From: an uncultured Prevotella sp.
GTDB taxonomy: Bacteria > Bacteroidota > Bacteroidia > Bacteroidales > Bacteroidaceae
Length of the DNA stretch: 34,429 bases
Direction of reading: 5' to 3'
Assembly (NCBI GenBank): GCA_900543155.1
Contig: UQQN01000014.1
Span: 1-34,429, forward strand
Of this stretch, positions 16,457 to 24,776 are shown piece by piece. Below the pieces are notes generated by a model. It was not told where the DNA came from. It saw nothing but the letters and a program-made list of their open reading frames with translations, and did no database searches. Positions within the stretch are counted from its first letter, which is position 1, and each line of letters opens with the position of its first letter. Position numbers and translations under genes: made by a program.

Positions 16457-17224
16457 TTATTTTTCGTTCTTTTTAATGATTTCTTTGGCCAATGCCAAGT
16501 GGTTTTTTGCACCTGTTGAGTCTGCGTCATAAAGTATGGCGGGCAATCCGTGGCTTGGGGCCTCAGAAAGCTTTACGTTGCGCTGAATGACGGTTTTAAA
16601 CACCAATTCTTGGAAGTGTCGCTTCACTTCATCGTAGATTTGGTTTGCCAAGCGCAAACGACTGTCGTACATTGTGAGCAAGAATCCCTCAATTTCGAGT
16701 TCAGGATTAAGTTTCTTCTTCACAATCTTAATTGTGTTGAGGAGTTTTGAGATACCCTCAAGTGCAAAATACTCACATTGCACGGGTATAATCACCGAGT
16801 CGGCAGCAGTGAGTGCGTTCACGGTGATAAGACCGAGCGAGGGCGAGCAGTCGATGAGGATGTAGTCATACTCCTTGTCGAGAGGGCGCAACAAGCTGCG
16901 CAAGATATACTCGCGTCGCTCAAAATTGAGCATTTCAACCTCAGCACCCACCAAATTGATGTTTGAGGGGATGATGTCGAGGCGGTCTATGTCGGTGGTG
17001 TAAATGGCCTCGTGCACGTCTGTGCCATTGATGAGGCATTCGTAAATCGAGCAGTCCACCTTGCTCAAATCCACTCCCAAGCCCGATGAAGCGTTAGCCT
17101 GCGAGTCGGCGTCGATTAGCAGCACACGCTTTTCGAGTGTGGCAAGTGAGGCGGCCAAATTCATTGAAGTGGTGGTTTTGCCTACGCCACCTTTTTGGTT
17201 GGCCAAAGCAATGATTTTGCTCAT
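16457..17224 (-). CDS. parA: Chromosome-partitioning ATPase ParA (Soj type)
   Basis: A 255-residue deviant Walker A ATPase. KGGVGKTTTS at 11-20 holds the signature Lys, DADSQANAS is the Walker A' region, and LIDCSPSLGLIT is Walker B. It lacks the N-terminal HTH of plasmid type Ia ParA, so it is of the chromosomal/short type. It binds DNA non-specifically as an ATP dimer and is stimulated by ParB to segregate origins. It heads the parA-parB-DUF5683-mltD unit and is divergent from surE. Confidence 0.95.
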   Translation of the reverse strand: MSKIIALANQKGGVGKTTTSMNLAASLATLEKRVLLIDADSQANASSGLGVDLSKVDCSIYECLINGTDVHEAIYTTDIDRLDIIPSNINLVGAEVEMLNFERREYILRSLLRPLDKEYDYILIDCSPSLGLITVNALTAADSVIIPVQCEYFALEGISKLLNTIKIVKKKLNPELEIEGFLLTMYDSRLRLANQIYDEVKRHFQELVFKTVIQRNVKLSEAPSHGLPAILYDADSTGAKNHLALAKEIIKKNEK

Positions 17225-17299
17225 ATTTCTTGTTATAGGTTAAGGATAAGAGAGACTGTAATGCTTTTTCAGCCCTCTGTCACTATGCTTTATGGGTTG

Positions 17300-17307
17300 C
17301 AAAGGTA
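17300..17307 (-). promoter_or_regulatory. Possible -7 element for parA
   Basis: TACCTTTG on the minus strand matches TAnnTTTG, about 75 bases before the parA start. No matching -33 was found at 18-21 bases, so it is tentative. Confidence 0.4.
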
Positions 17308-17425
17308 AGAAAAATTCGGCTAATAATCTACGACTAAACTATTTTTCGTATTTTTGCCATGTCTTTAGCCAATCCTAATTAGCTTTTTGCAACCTTTGCA
17401 AATAGAATTATGGCTTCAGCGTTTT

Positions 17426-17433
17426 TAATTTTG
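17426..17433 (+). promoter_or_regulatory. Possible -7 element for surE-lpxB
   Basis: TAATTTTG ends 20 bases before the surE ATG at 17454. A second candidate TATTTTTG lies at 17349-17356. Neither has a clear -33, so the choice is open. Confidence 0.35.
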
Positions 17434-17453
17434 CTTATAAAATAGTCATCTTT

Positions 17454-18209
17454 ATGCGACCTTACTTGCTCATATCCAACGACGATGGTGTAGATGCACC
17501 AGGAATAAATTTTCTTGTAGAGGCTTTGCGCCCGTATGCCGATATTTTGGTAATGGCTCCTGATTCTGCCCGTTCAGGTTTTAGCTGTTCTATCACTTCG
17601 GCACGTCCGCTCACCTACAAGACCTTGCGCCAAGAAGAGGGCCTCACTGTGTGCTCATGTTCGGGCACACCGACCGACTGTGTAAAGATGGCATTAAACC
17701 TTTTTACTGACCGCAAATTCGACCTCGTAATTGGCGGTATTAACCATGGCGATAATTCATCGGTGAATGCACACTACTCAGGCACAATGGGCGTGGCTAT
17801 CGAGGGCGCATTGCAGGGCTACCCTTCGGTGGCTTTTTCGCTCTGCGATCATCGCATGGATGCTAACTTTGAGCCCCTACGTCCTTATTTGGTCGACTTT
17901 ATGTTCAAGGCAATAGCTGTAGGCTTGCCCGAATTTACTTGTTTAAACATCAACTTCCCCCTTGCACCTAAATTCAAGGGTATAAAGGTGTGTCGTATGG
18001 CACGTTCGCGTTGGCAGAACGAGGTAGAACCTCGCAAACACCCTTATGGCGCAGACTATTATTGGTTGGTTGGTGACTGTAAAGAGTTAGAACCTGAGGC
18101 TACCGACACCGATCGTTGGGCTTTGGCTCACGATTATGTGGCTGTAACGCCCACACAACTCGATGTGACAGCCCGCGAATTGGTTGACGTTTTGAAACAA
18201 GTGCTATGA
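17454..18209 (+). CDS. surE: 5'/3'-nucleotidase SurE
   Basis: A 251-residue metal-dependent phosphatase of nucleoside monophosphates. The conserved N-terminus LISNDDGVDAPGI holds the acidic metal ligands D10 and D11; the next motif APDSARSGFS supplies S41, and GGINHGDNSS supplies N97. The length is standard. The gene overlaps lpxB by four bases (ATGA), so the two are translationally coupled. It is the first rightward gene, divergent from parA. Confidence 0.95.
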   Translation: MRPYLLISNDDGVDAPGINFLVEALRPYADILVMAPDSARSGFSCSITSARPLTYKTLRQEEGLTVCSCSGTPTDCVKMALNLFTDRKFDLVIGGINHGDNSSVNAHYSGTMGVAIEGALQGYPSVAFSLCDHRMDANFEPLRPYLVDFMFKAIAVGLPEFTCLNINFPLAPKFKGIKVCRMARSRWQNEVEPRKHPYGADYYWLVGDCKELEPEATDTDRWALAHDYVAVTPTQLDVTARELVDVLKQVL

Positions 18210-19348
18210 AAATATTCTTGATAGCAGGCGAGGCAAGTGGCGACTTACACGCAGCACATCTAATGCGTGCCATTAAGCAGCAACACCCCGATGTGGAATT
18301 TTGCTTTTATGGTGGCGACGAAATGCAAGCCGTGGGCGGTACTTTGCTTTGTCACTACCGCGACTTGGCATATATGGGTTTTGTGCAGGTTGCACTCCAT
18401 TTGCGCACGATATTGCGTGGCATGGCGCAGTGTAAACGTCAGATTGCTGAATGGAACCCCGATGCGCTTATTTTGGTGGACTATCCTGGTTTTAACCTCA
18501 AAATGGCACGTTTTGTAAAAGATCATGCCATTTGTCCCGTCTATTATTACATATCACCCAAAATTTGGGCTTGGAAGGAACATCGCATTCATGCCATTCG
18601 GCGTGACGTAGACCGTTTATTCTCGATTCTGCCCTTCGAGATTGATTTTTTTGAGGGGAAACACCATTACCCCATATCGTATGTGGGTAATCCTTCTGTC
18701 GACGAAGTGTCAGCGTATGTGGCTGCACATGGAGCACCTAAGTCCGACGGACAGACAATTGCCTTATTGCCTGGTTCACGTCGACAAGAGATTGCCGATA
18801 ATTTGAGTCGTATGTTGCAAGCAGCCTTGCCTTTTTCGGCAAACCATAAGTTGATCATTGCCAAGGCTCCTGCCATAGAATCAGACTTTTACAGCCGAAT
18901 AATCAGTGCTTCGGGCATTGATGCCTCGCGGGTGCAGATGGTGAGTGGAGAAACCTATGCTTTGCTCTCGCATGCCACAGCCGCCCTTGTAACAAGTGGC
19001 ACGGCTACACTCGAAACCGCATTATTCCGTGTGCCTCAAGTGGTGTGCTATTACATGCGTTGTGGATGGTTTATATCGCGTGTGCGTCCTTACTTCTTGA
19101 AGGTCCCATTCATTTCGTTGGTTAATCTCATTGCAGGACGCGAGGTTGTGCCCGAGTTGGTGGCAGATGGGATGAATGTGGAAAATGTGCGTGCGCATTT
19201 GTCACAACTTTTACCCGCAGATTCGCCTGTTCGATTGGCGCAGTTACAAGGTTATGAGGAAATGGCAAACCGATTGGGTGAACCAGGGGCGCCTGAGCGT
19301 GCTGCTTCCGAAATTATAAGGTTGATAAAAACAAGAAAAAAGAGCTGA
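18206..19348 (+). CDS. lpxB: Lipid-A-disaccharide synthase
   Basis: A 380-residue GT19 enzyme that joins UDP-2,3-diacylglucosamine and 2,3-diacylglucosamine 1-phosphate to make the lipid A disaccharide at the inner face of the membrane. The N-terminal signature is IAGEASGDLHAAHLM; further family stretches are VDYPGFNLKMA, YYISPKIWAWKEHR, LLPGSRRQEI and VTSGTATLETAL. The length matches the family exactly. It overlaps surE and is followed at once by a terminator. Confidence 0.96.
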   Translation: MKIFLIAGEASGDLHAAHLMRAIKQQHPDVEFCFYGGDEMQAVGGTLLCHYRDLAYMGFVQVALHLRTILRGMAQCKRQIAEWNPDALILVDYPGFNLKMARFVKDHAICPVYYYISPKIWAWKEHRIHAIRRDVDRLFSILPFEIDFFEGKHHYPISYVGNPSVDEVSAYVAAHGAPKSDGQTIALLPGSRRQEIADNLSRMLQAALPFSANHKLIIAKAPAIESDFYSRIISASGIDASRVQMVSGETYALLSHATAALVTSGTATLETALFRVPQVVCYYMRCGWFISRVRPYFLKVPFISLVNLIAGREVVPELVADGMNVENVRAHLSQLLPADSPVRLAQLQGYEEMANRLGEPGAPERAASEIIRLIKTRKKS

Positions 19349-19376
19349 AAAATCGGTCAAAAAATAGCCGATTTTT
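19348..19376 (+). terminator. Terminator after lpxB
   Basis: AAAAATCGG (19348-19356) pairs with CCGATTTTT (19368-19376) around an 11-base loop; the stem's right arm ends in a T run. It begins at the last base of the lpxB stop codon. Confidence 0.7.
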
Positions 19377-19379
19377 AGT

Positions 19380-19421
19380 CCGATATCATTCCGAAGGAAT
19401 TCCGATACCATTCCGAAGGAA
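19380..19421. repeat. Two tandem 20-base repeats, each with an inverted repeat
   Basis: CCGATATCATTCCGAAGGAA (19380-19399) and CCGATACCATTCCGAAGGAA (19402-19421) differ by one base and are spaced 22 bases apart, that is two helical turns. Each holds the inverted repeat TTCC-GAA-GGAA. They lie 42-83 bases before the HD-domain gene and could be a two-site operator or a structured leader. Confidence 0.6.
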
Positions 19422-19462
19422 CAGTTGACGTTTTTTTGACAAATTATAGACACTTGACACAC

Positions 19463-20080
19463 ATGACTTTGAACGACTATATTGCACAACAAATTTTGCC
19501 ACAATACGACCATTTTGACCCTGCTCATCGTCGCGATCATGCCCTTGCGGTGATAGAACGTAGTTTGCAAATGGCAAAGCATTATGCCGAAGTAGATGAG
19601 CGATTGGTGCTTGTGGCGGCTGCTTGCCACGACATAGGACTTTGTGCAGGACGTGAATTTCATCACTTAGAATCGGGAAAACTGATTCGTGCCGATCGTC
19701 AACTTGCTACGTGGTTTACTCCTCAAGAGATAGAATTGATAGCACAGGCTGCTGAGGACCATCGTGCTTCGGCAAAATCGAAACCTCGCAGCATTTACGG
19801 AATGATTGTGGCTGAGGCTGACCGCATTATTGTGCCACACACCGTGCTTAAACGTGCTGTGCAGTATGGGTTGGAATATTATCCTGAACTCTCGCGTACA
19901 GAACAATATGATCGCATGATGCAGCATGTTACTAAAAAATATGGTGAGGGGGGCTATTTGCACCTTTGGCTACCTGAGAGTCCGAATGCCGAACCCTTAA
20001 AGCAGTTGCGTCAGATGATTAAGCAACCTCAACTGATGCAGCAGACTTTTGAACAAATTATGGCAGAGTTGCAATCCTAA
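19463..20080 (+). CDS. HD-domain phosphohydrolase-like protein
   Basis: The ATG at 19463 gives 205 residues; a TTG at 19436 would add nine residues but is less likely. HD-superfamily metal-binding signature: RRDHALAV (H26), AACHDIGL (H56, D57), EDHRAS and a later EADRI. No GTP- or cyclic-nucleotide-specific motif lets me assign a substrate; small single-domain HD proteins hydrolyse nucleotides or other phosphomonoesters. It has no signal peptide. It stands alone between the lpxB terminator and the frr promoters. Confidence 0.75.
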   Translation: MTLNDYIAQQILPQYDHFDPAHRRDHALAVIERSLQMAKHYAEVDERLVLVAAACHDIGLCAGREFHHLESGKLIRADRQLATWFTPQEIELIAQAAEDHRASAKSKPRSIYGMIVAEADRIIVPHTVLKRAVQYGLEYYPELSRTEQYDRMMQHVTKKYGEGGYLHLWLPESPNAEPLKQLRQMIKQPQLMQQTFEQIMAELQS

Positions 20081-20258
20081 GAGAGGATGAATTTCAAAAT
20101 CTCCAAGAAACTGCACGATTTTGGCTACATAACATCTAATTTGATGTTAGGCTGTGTAGATTGTCATGATTTTTGTTTATAATGTCGATTTTTGTAGGTA
20201 AAAATAGACGCAAACGGCCTCATTGACAATAAAAAAATCGAAAATACACGCCTTTTAT
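20081..20258. other. Intergenic before the frr promoters
   Basis: No gene is visible here. A weak inverted repeat TAACATC (20130-20136) with GATGTTA (20143-20149), extended by CTACA/TGTAG with a bulge, might end the HD-domain transcript, but there is no T run directly behind it. Confidence 0.4.
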
Positions 20259-20289
20259 TTTGTATTGCGCTCACCTTGCACTATCTTTG
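20259..20289 (+). promoter_or_regulatory. frr promoter P1
   Basis: TTTG (20259-20262), 19 bases, TATCTTTG (20282-20289). The surrounding stretch of about 45 bases (ATTTTGTATTGCGCTCACCT and onward) is repeated almost exactly at P2, 84 bases downstream. CTATCTT/AAGATAG forms a small inverted repeat over the -7 element. Confidence 0.75.
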
Positions 20290-20342
20290 CATAAGATAGG
20301 CATCGGTTCGGCAATAAAAATAAAAGTCTTTCAGCCTTTTGT

Positions 20343-20373
20343 TTTGTATTGCGCTCACCTTGCACTATCTTTG
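20343..20373 (+). promoter_or_regulatory. frr promoter P2
   Basis: TTTG (20343-20346), 19 bases, TATCTTTG (20366-20373), nearly identical to P1 including TGTATTGCGCTCACCTTGCA and the AAGATAGG behind the -7. Confidence 0.75.
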
Positions 20374-20409
20374 CAGAAGATAGGCAGCACCTCAACAATT
20401 CAAGTAAAC

Positions 20410-20438
20410 TTGATTGTGTTCGGTTTGCACTATCTTTG
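20410..20438 (+). promoter_or_regulatory. frr promoter P3
   Basis: TTG (20410-20412), 18 bases, TATCTTTG (20431-20438), with TTTGCAC before the -7 as in P1 and P2 but otherwise diverged. Its predicted start leaves a leader of about 25 bases before the frr ATG at 20471. Confidence 0.7.
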
Positions 20439-20470
20439 CAAAAGAATAAACACCCAAAAAACAATATAAA

Positions 20471-21031
20471 ATGCTCGACGTAAAGAAATGCCTCAGCGAC
20501 TGCGAGGATAAAATGGACATGAGTGTACTCCACTTGGAAGAAACGCTCGCACAAATCCGTGCCGGTAAGGCTAACGTACATATTTTGGACGACTTGCGCG
20601 TAAACTCATACGGCTCAATGGTGCCCATTAACAATGTGGCTGCCATCACTACGCCCGACTCGCGCACTATCGCCATCAAACCTTGGGAAAAGTCAATGTT
20701 CCACGTAATTGAAAAGGCTATCATTGACTCAACCATCGGTATTATGCCCGAAAATAATGGCGAAATTATCCGCTTGGGCATTCCTCCCCTTACAGAAGAT
20801 CGCCGTAAACAACTCACGAAGCAGTGTGCTAAGGAAGCCGAAGAAGCTAAGGTGGCTATCCGTAATGCACGTCGCGATGGTATCGACAAACTTAAAAAGG
20901 CTGTGAAAGATGGTCTTTCTGAGGACGTAGAAAAGGATGCTGAAAACGATTTGCAGAAAATTCACGACAAGAAGATGAAGCAAATTGAAGAACTCCTTGC
21001 TGCGAAGAACAAGGAAATTATGACAGTATAA
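20471..21031 (+). CDS. frr: Ribosome recycling factor
   Basis: A 186-residue protein of standard RRF length. RRF splits post-termination ribosomes together with EF-G. Typical stretches are LAQIRAGKANVHILDDLRVN, YGSMVPINNVA, TIAIKPWEKSMFHVIEKAI, GIMPENNGEIIRLGIPPLTE and RRKQLTKQCAKEAEEAKVAI. The three stacked upstream promoters suggest high expression. It stands about 220 bases before rsgA, another ribosome-related gene. Confidence 0.97.
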   Translation: MLDVKKCLSDCEDKMDMSVLHLEETLAQIRAGKANVHILDDLRVNSYGSMVPINNVAAITTPDSRTIAIKPWEKSMFHVIEKAIIDSTIGIMPENNGEIIRLGIPPLTEDRRKQLTKQCAKEAEEAKVAIRNARRDGIDKLKKAVKDGLSEDVEKDAENDLQKIHDKKMKQIEELLAAKNKEIMTV

Positions 21032-21189
21032 AGTTTTGAAATGAAGTTGGAAGAAGTTTTGAGAACGATACTTTACTTTGTCAAAAAGTGAGGGTTTCGT
21101 GTTGAAGCTTAGAATACACACAATCGTAAAAAAAACGATGCTTTAAAAAACTTTTTTCTAACTACATTTTGTAACACCTAAGTAGAGGT

Positions 21190-21230
21190 GCTTGCCAAGT
21201 TTGAATGCTCTTGCACTCTCCTTGGCAAGC
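21190..21230 (+). repeat. 10-base inverted repeat in the rsgA leader
   Basis: GCTTGCCAAG (21190-21199) pairs perfectly with CTTGGCAAGC (21221-21230), with a 21-base loop, ending 20 bases before the rsgA ATG. No T run follows; it may be a leader structure or a weak frr transcript end. Confidence 0.5.
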
Positions 21231-21250
21231 CCTTGTATATTTTGCACTGA

Positions 21251-22201
21251 ATGCACGGAAAAGTTATTAAAAGCACAGGTAGCTGGTATGTGGTGCGCAC
21301 CGACGACGGTCGCATCGTGGAATGTAAGGTGAAGGGTAACTTTCGCCTACGCGGTATACGCTCAACCAATCCGGTAGCTGTGGGCGATGGAGTAACCATC
21401 AAAGAACAGCACACCGAGGGTAAGGAGGAAAATGCTGCCTTTATTACCGAAATTGACGAACGACGCAATTACATCATTCGCAAGGCTTCGAATCTGTCGA
21501 AACAAAGTCATATCTTAGCTGCAAACGTAGATATGGCGCTTTTGGTGGTGACGATTGCACGACCCGAAACCAGTACGACGTTTATCGACCGCTTCTTAGC
21601 TTCGGCAGAGGCTTACCGCGTGCCTGTTTGCATTGCTTTTAACAAAACCGATGACCTTACGACCGACGAGCGACAATTACTTGATTATTGGAATGCGCTC
21701 TACACGAATATTGGCTATGAATGCTTCTGTATCTCGGCTTTAAAAAACGAGGGTGTAGATGCTTTGGCGCAACGCCTACAAGGTAAAACTACGCTATTGG
21801 CTGGACATTCGGGTGTGGGCAAAAGCACTTTGCTCAACTTGCTTATTCCCGAAGCACATGTGCGCACGGCACAAATATCTGATGCACATGGCACGGGTAT
21901 GCACACCACCACTTTTAGCGAACTCTTTGAACTGCCCGACCATAAAGGGGCTCTGATTGATGTGCCAGGTGTGAAAGGTTTTGGCACGTTCAATATGGAA
22001 CCTGAGGAGGTGGCACACTATTTTCGCGATATATTTACTATTTCGGCAAACTGTCGCTTTAATAACTGCACTCATACGCACGAACCTGGGTGTGCAGTGT
22101 TGCAAGCGCTCGAGGACCACCAGTTGGCACCCTCGCGCTATGCCTCGTATCTATCGATGATGGACGATAAGGAAGAAGGTAAATATCGCGCGGCTTATTA
22201 A
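21251..22201 (+). CDS. rsgA: Ribosome small-subunit-dependent GTPase RsgA
   Basis: A 316-residue circularly permuted GTPase that checks late 30S subunit maturation. An N-terminal OB-fold (about 1-70) precedes the GTPase motifs in permuted order: NKTD (131-134, G4), SALK (162-165, G5), GHSGVGKST (185-193, G1), GTGMHTTT (about 214-221, G2) and DVPG (237-240, G3). The C-terminal zinc site is C268, C273, H275 and C281 (CRFNNCTHTHEPGC). All motifs are intact and the length is normal. Confidence 0.96.
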   Translation: MHGKVIKSTGSWYVVRTDDGRIVECKVKGNFRLRGIRSTNPVAVGDGVTIKEQHTEGKEENAAFITEIDERRNYIIRKASNLSKQSHILAANVDMALLVVTIARPETSTTFIDRFLASAEAYRVPVCIAFNKTDDLTTDERQLLDYWNALYTNIGYECFCISALKNEGVDALAQRLQGKTTLLAGHSGVGKSTLLNLLIPEAHVRTAQISDAHGTGMHTTTFSELFELPDHKGALIDVPGVKGFGTFNMEPEEVAHYFRDIFTISANCRFNNCTHTHEPGCAVLQALEDHQLAPSRYASYLSMMDDKEEGKYRAAY

Positions 22202-22328
22202 AACCTTGCAGCATACCCATCCTTTAGACTGAAAACGCCCGTCTTTTAGTCTTACCTCCCCCTAAAATCACAGTCTTTTAGAACCATCCTTCAAAGAAAA
22301 TCCCCAACCCCAAAACCTTTTAAGCCTT

Positions 22329-22799
22329 ATGACTGTAATTATTATTCTTGCCGTGTTTGCCTTGATATTGGGTTTACTCGAAGTTTTTGTGCTTCCTGGC
22401 TTTGGCTGGGCAGGCATTGGCTCTATTGCTTGTGCTATTGTCGACGCATATCTCATCTACGCTGAATATGGCGTGGCGTGGGCTTGTGCCGCTGTGGTTA
22501 TAGCACTTGTGATACTTGGCATTATGCTTTATGCAGTAGCACATTCGCACACTTTCGACCGCATGAGTTTGCACACGGCTATCGACTCTACAAATGCTAC
22601 GCCCGAGCAACTTTCTATCAGTGTGGGCGATGAAGGACGTGCCTTAACACGCCTTGCTCTTGTGGGTAATGCCGATTTTAATGGCAAACAAGTGGAGGTA
22701 AAATCAGCTGGAAGCTTTATCAATCCGGGTACTCGTATTCGTGTAATTCATGTGAATGAGGCTACAATTACTGTAGAACCCATCTCTGATGCACAATAA
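22329..22799 (+). CDS. NfeD-like membrane protein
   Basis: A 156-residue protein with three to four membrane segments in the first 75 residues (IIILAVFALILGLLEVFVLP, GIGSIACAIVDAYLIYAEYG, WACAAVVIALVILGIMLYAV) and a soluble beta-rich NfeD OB domain at about 100-156 (VGDEGRALTRLALVGNADFN, then SFINPGTRIRVIHV). NfeD proteins usually pair with an SPFH/flotillin protein (FloA) in membrane microdomains. Here the next gene is an M6-type protease, 24 bases on, and no SPFH gene is in the window. The upstream gap to rsgA is 127 bases and contains several TCTTTTAG-like repeats but no clear promoter. Confidence 0.8.
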   Translation: MTVIIILAVFALILGLLEVFVLPGFGWAGIGSIACAIVDAYLIYAEYGVAWACAAVVIALVILGIMLYAVAHSHTFDRMSLHTAIDSTNATPEQLSISVGDEGRALTRLALVGNADFNGKQVEVKSAGSFINPGTRIRVIHVNEATITVEPISDAQ

Positions 22800-22823
22800 A
22801 CTTAACATATTAAATAGAACGCG

Positions 22824-24689
22824 ATGAAATTTAAACATATACTCTCTCTCTTGCTTTTGGCTATGGGGGTAACTTCGGCTCACGCCACATTCCCTGTGCG
22901 CCGCACAATTGTGCATCAACAACCCAATGGTACATCGGTTACGATAAATGCACTCGGCAATGGACGCTATACGCTCTACACGACAACCAATGGTGTGGCT
23001 GTGTTGCCTGGTGCAGAAGGACACTTTTACTACGCTCGTCGCAATGGCAAGGTGTTGGCTCCCTCTAATTTATTGGTAGATGGAAAACTCCAAGCAACTA
23101 CGGCTCGCATTCCTCAAAACATTGTGAGTGCTACTGAGGCTGAGGATATTATGGAGGAGGCTTGTCCGCAACGACCTTTGTTGCGCCTCAATAACGAGGG
23201 CATGCACACACAGTCGCTCACCACTTCGACCGAAGATGGCTTAGGCAAATATGGCGTTTCTGCCCAAGGTGCTGTGCAGAGCATTGGCAAACCCGTATTG
23301 CCCGTAGTGATGGTAAACTTTGCCGACTGCAAATTTCGCGATGACCATGATATCAAGAAAATTTCGCGTTTCTTTAACGAAAGTGGCTATAACGACGAAA
23401 AAGGTTCAAAAGGTTCGGTGCGCGACTACTTTATCGCACAAAGCGACAGTATGTTTATTCCACAGTTCGAGGTAGTGGCACATGTTACATTGCCTAATGG
23501 ATATGCCTACTACGGCAAGGATAGCCAAAGCGGTACAACCGATCCCAATGGTGTAACATTCGTAAAGGATGTATTGGCTGAGGCAGAAAAACAAGTGGAT
23601 TTTTCAAAATATTGCTTGGAGGGTACAAACAAGGTGCCTATGGTAGCACTGATGTTTGCAGGTCCAGGTCAGCAATCATCGTTCGAGGATGGACATTCTG
23701 ACTATCTTTGGGCTAAATTTCAGCAATCTTCGTTCAGTGTGAACGATAAGAAGGTAACCATCGGTTCATATTTTATGGGCAACGAATTGTTGCAACAGTA
23801 TGGTTCAAGTCCTAACGATGTTAAAGGTGCTGAGTTAGATGGTGTGGGTTTGTTCTGCCACGAGTTTGGTCATGCCTTGGGCTTGCCCGACTTCTATAAC
23901 ACGTCAAAAGGCTCTTTCTGCACAATGGGATATTGGGATATCATGGACTACGGACAATATTATTATGATGGTTATCGCCCTGTAGAATATACTGCTTACG
24001 AGCGTAGTTATATGGGATGGCTACCCGTAGAAGAGTTGGGCGATTCTGCTCAATTTGTACGTGTGTTGCCCCTCGATGGTTCGGTAAAAGACAGCGTAGG
24101 AGCACGTGCTTACGTGGTACGTAATCCCGAAAATGCAAAAGAATATTACATTTTCTCTGCCCCTCATGTAAACAAGTGGCACCCTTCGATGATGGGTGAA
24201 GGACTCTTTGTGCTCCACGTAGACTATGAACGTGCCAATTGGAATGGTAATAGTGTCAACACGAAGGAAGAACGTCAGCGTATGACCTTTGTGCCTGCCG
24301 ACAATGCAAAGGAAGGCAGTGGCTCGGGACTGAATCTTAGTATAACTGATTTGTTTAAACGCATTAGTGCAGACCTCTTCCCCTTGCAAAACGATTCCGT
24401 TCAAATTAACTCGTTGACCGACGATACAACCCCTGCCACTATGCTCAACACGGGGTCTACGGGCAAACTTTCACGTCCTATCTACAACATAGAACGTCAG
24501 TCTAATGGCAGTGTAACATTCAGTTATCTTGATGCTACGCTCACGGGCATCAGTCAAACACTGGCTCCTGCACACTCTTCTGTCGCTAACACCACAGTCT
24601 ACGACATGCAAGGTCGTCGTATCCCCTCATTGCAGCAAGCCGCTCCTGGCATTTATATTGTGGGAGGACGCAAGGTGTTGAAAAAATAG
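22824..24689 (+). CDS. Secreted M6-family metalloprotease with T9SS-like C-terminal tail
   Basis: A 621-residue exported zinc protease. A signal peptide (MKFKHILSLLLLAMGVTSAHA, about 21 residues) is followed by a prodomain-like region to about 155, then the M6 peptidase domain: KPVLPVVMVNFADCKF near 156 and the extended zinc motif HEFGHALGLPDFY with H346, H350 and D356 and catalytic E347, plus MGYWDIMDYG after it. The last residues (TTVYDMQGRRIPS, then APGIYIVGGRKVLKK) are a short T9SS type A sorting signal of the Prevotella kind. It is thus probably secreted by T9SS under PorX-related control (inference); substrates are unknown. It lies close behind the NfeD gene. Confidence 0.88.
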   Translation: MKFKHILSLLLLAMGVTSAHATFPVRRTIVHQQPNGTSVTINALGNGRYTLYTTTNGVAVLPGAEGHFYYARRNGKVLAPSNLLVDGKLQATTARIPQNIVSATEAEDIMEEACPQRPLLRLNNEGMHTQSLTTSTEDGLGKYGVSAQGAVQSIGKPVLPVVMVNFADCKFRDDHDIKKISRFFNESGYNDEKGSKGSVRDYFIAQSDSMFIPQFEVVAHVTLPNGYAYYGKDSQSGTTDPNGVTFVKDVLAEAEKQVDFSKYCLEGTNKVPMVALMFAGPGQQSSFEDGHSDYLWAKFQQSSFSVNDKKVTIGSYFMGNELLQQYGSSPNDVKGAELDGVGLFCHEFGHALGLPDFYNTSKGSFCTMGYWDIMDYGQYYYDGYRPVEYTAYERSYMGWLPVEELGDSAQFVRVLPLDGSVKDSVGARAYVVRNPENAKEYYIFSAPHVNKWHPSMMGEGLFVLHVDYERANWNGNSVNTKEERQRMTFVPADNAKEGSGSGLNLSITDLFKRISADLFPLQNDSVQINSLTDDTTPATMLNTGSTGKLSRPIYNIERQSNGSVTFSYLDATLTGISQTLAPAHSSVANTTVYDMQGRRIPSLQQAAPGIYIVGGRKVLKK

Positions 24690-24776
24690 CATTATACACG
24701 GGGCTCGATTTGGACGATATTAGTCAGATAAAAGCTCAAAGAAACGATTAATCAAAACACAAAATAAAAAGAATAA

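Noticed and set aside
17225..17453. parA/surE divergent region as replication origin
   Set aside because: Gene direction flips here and parAB is adjacent, but there is no cluster of DnaA boxes (TTATNCACA) and no dnaA or other origin-linked gene.
20251..20440. Repeats before frr as a possible CRISPR array
   Set aside because: Only two or three copies of unequal length; each contains a full promoter, and no cas genes are near.
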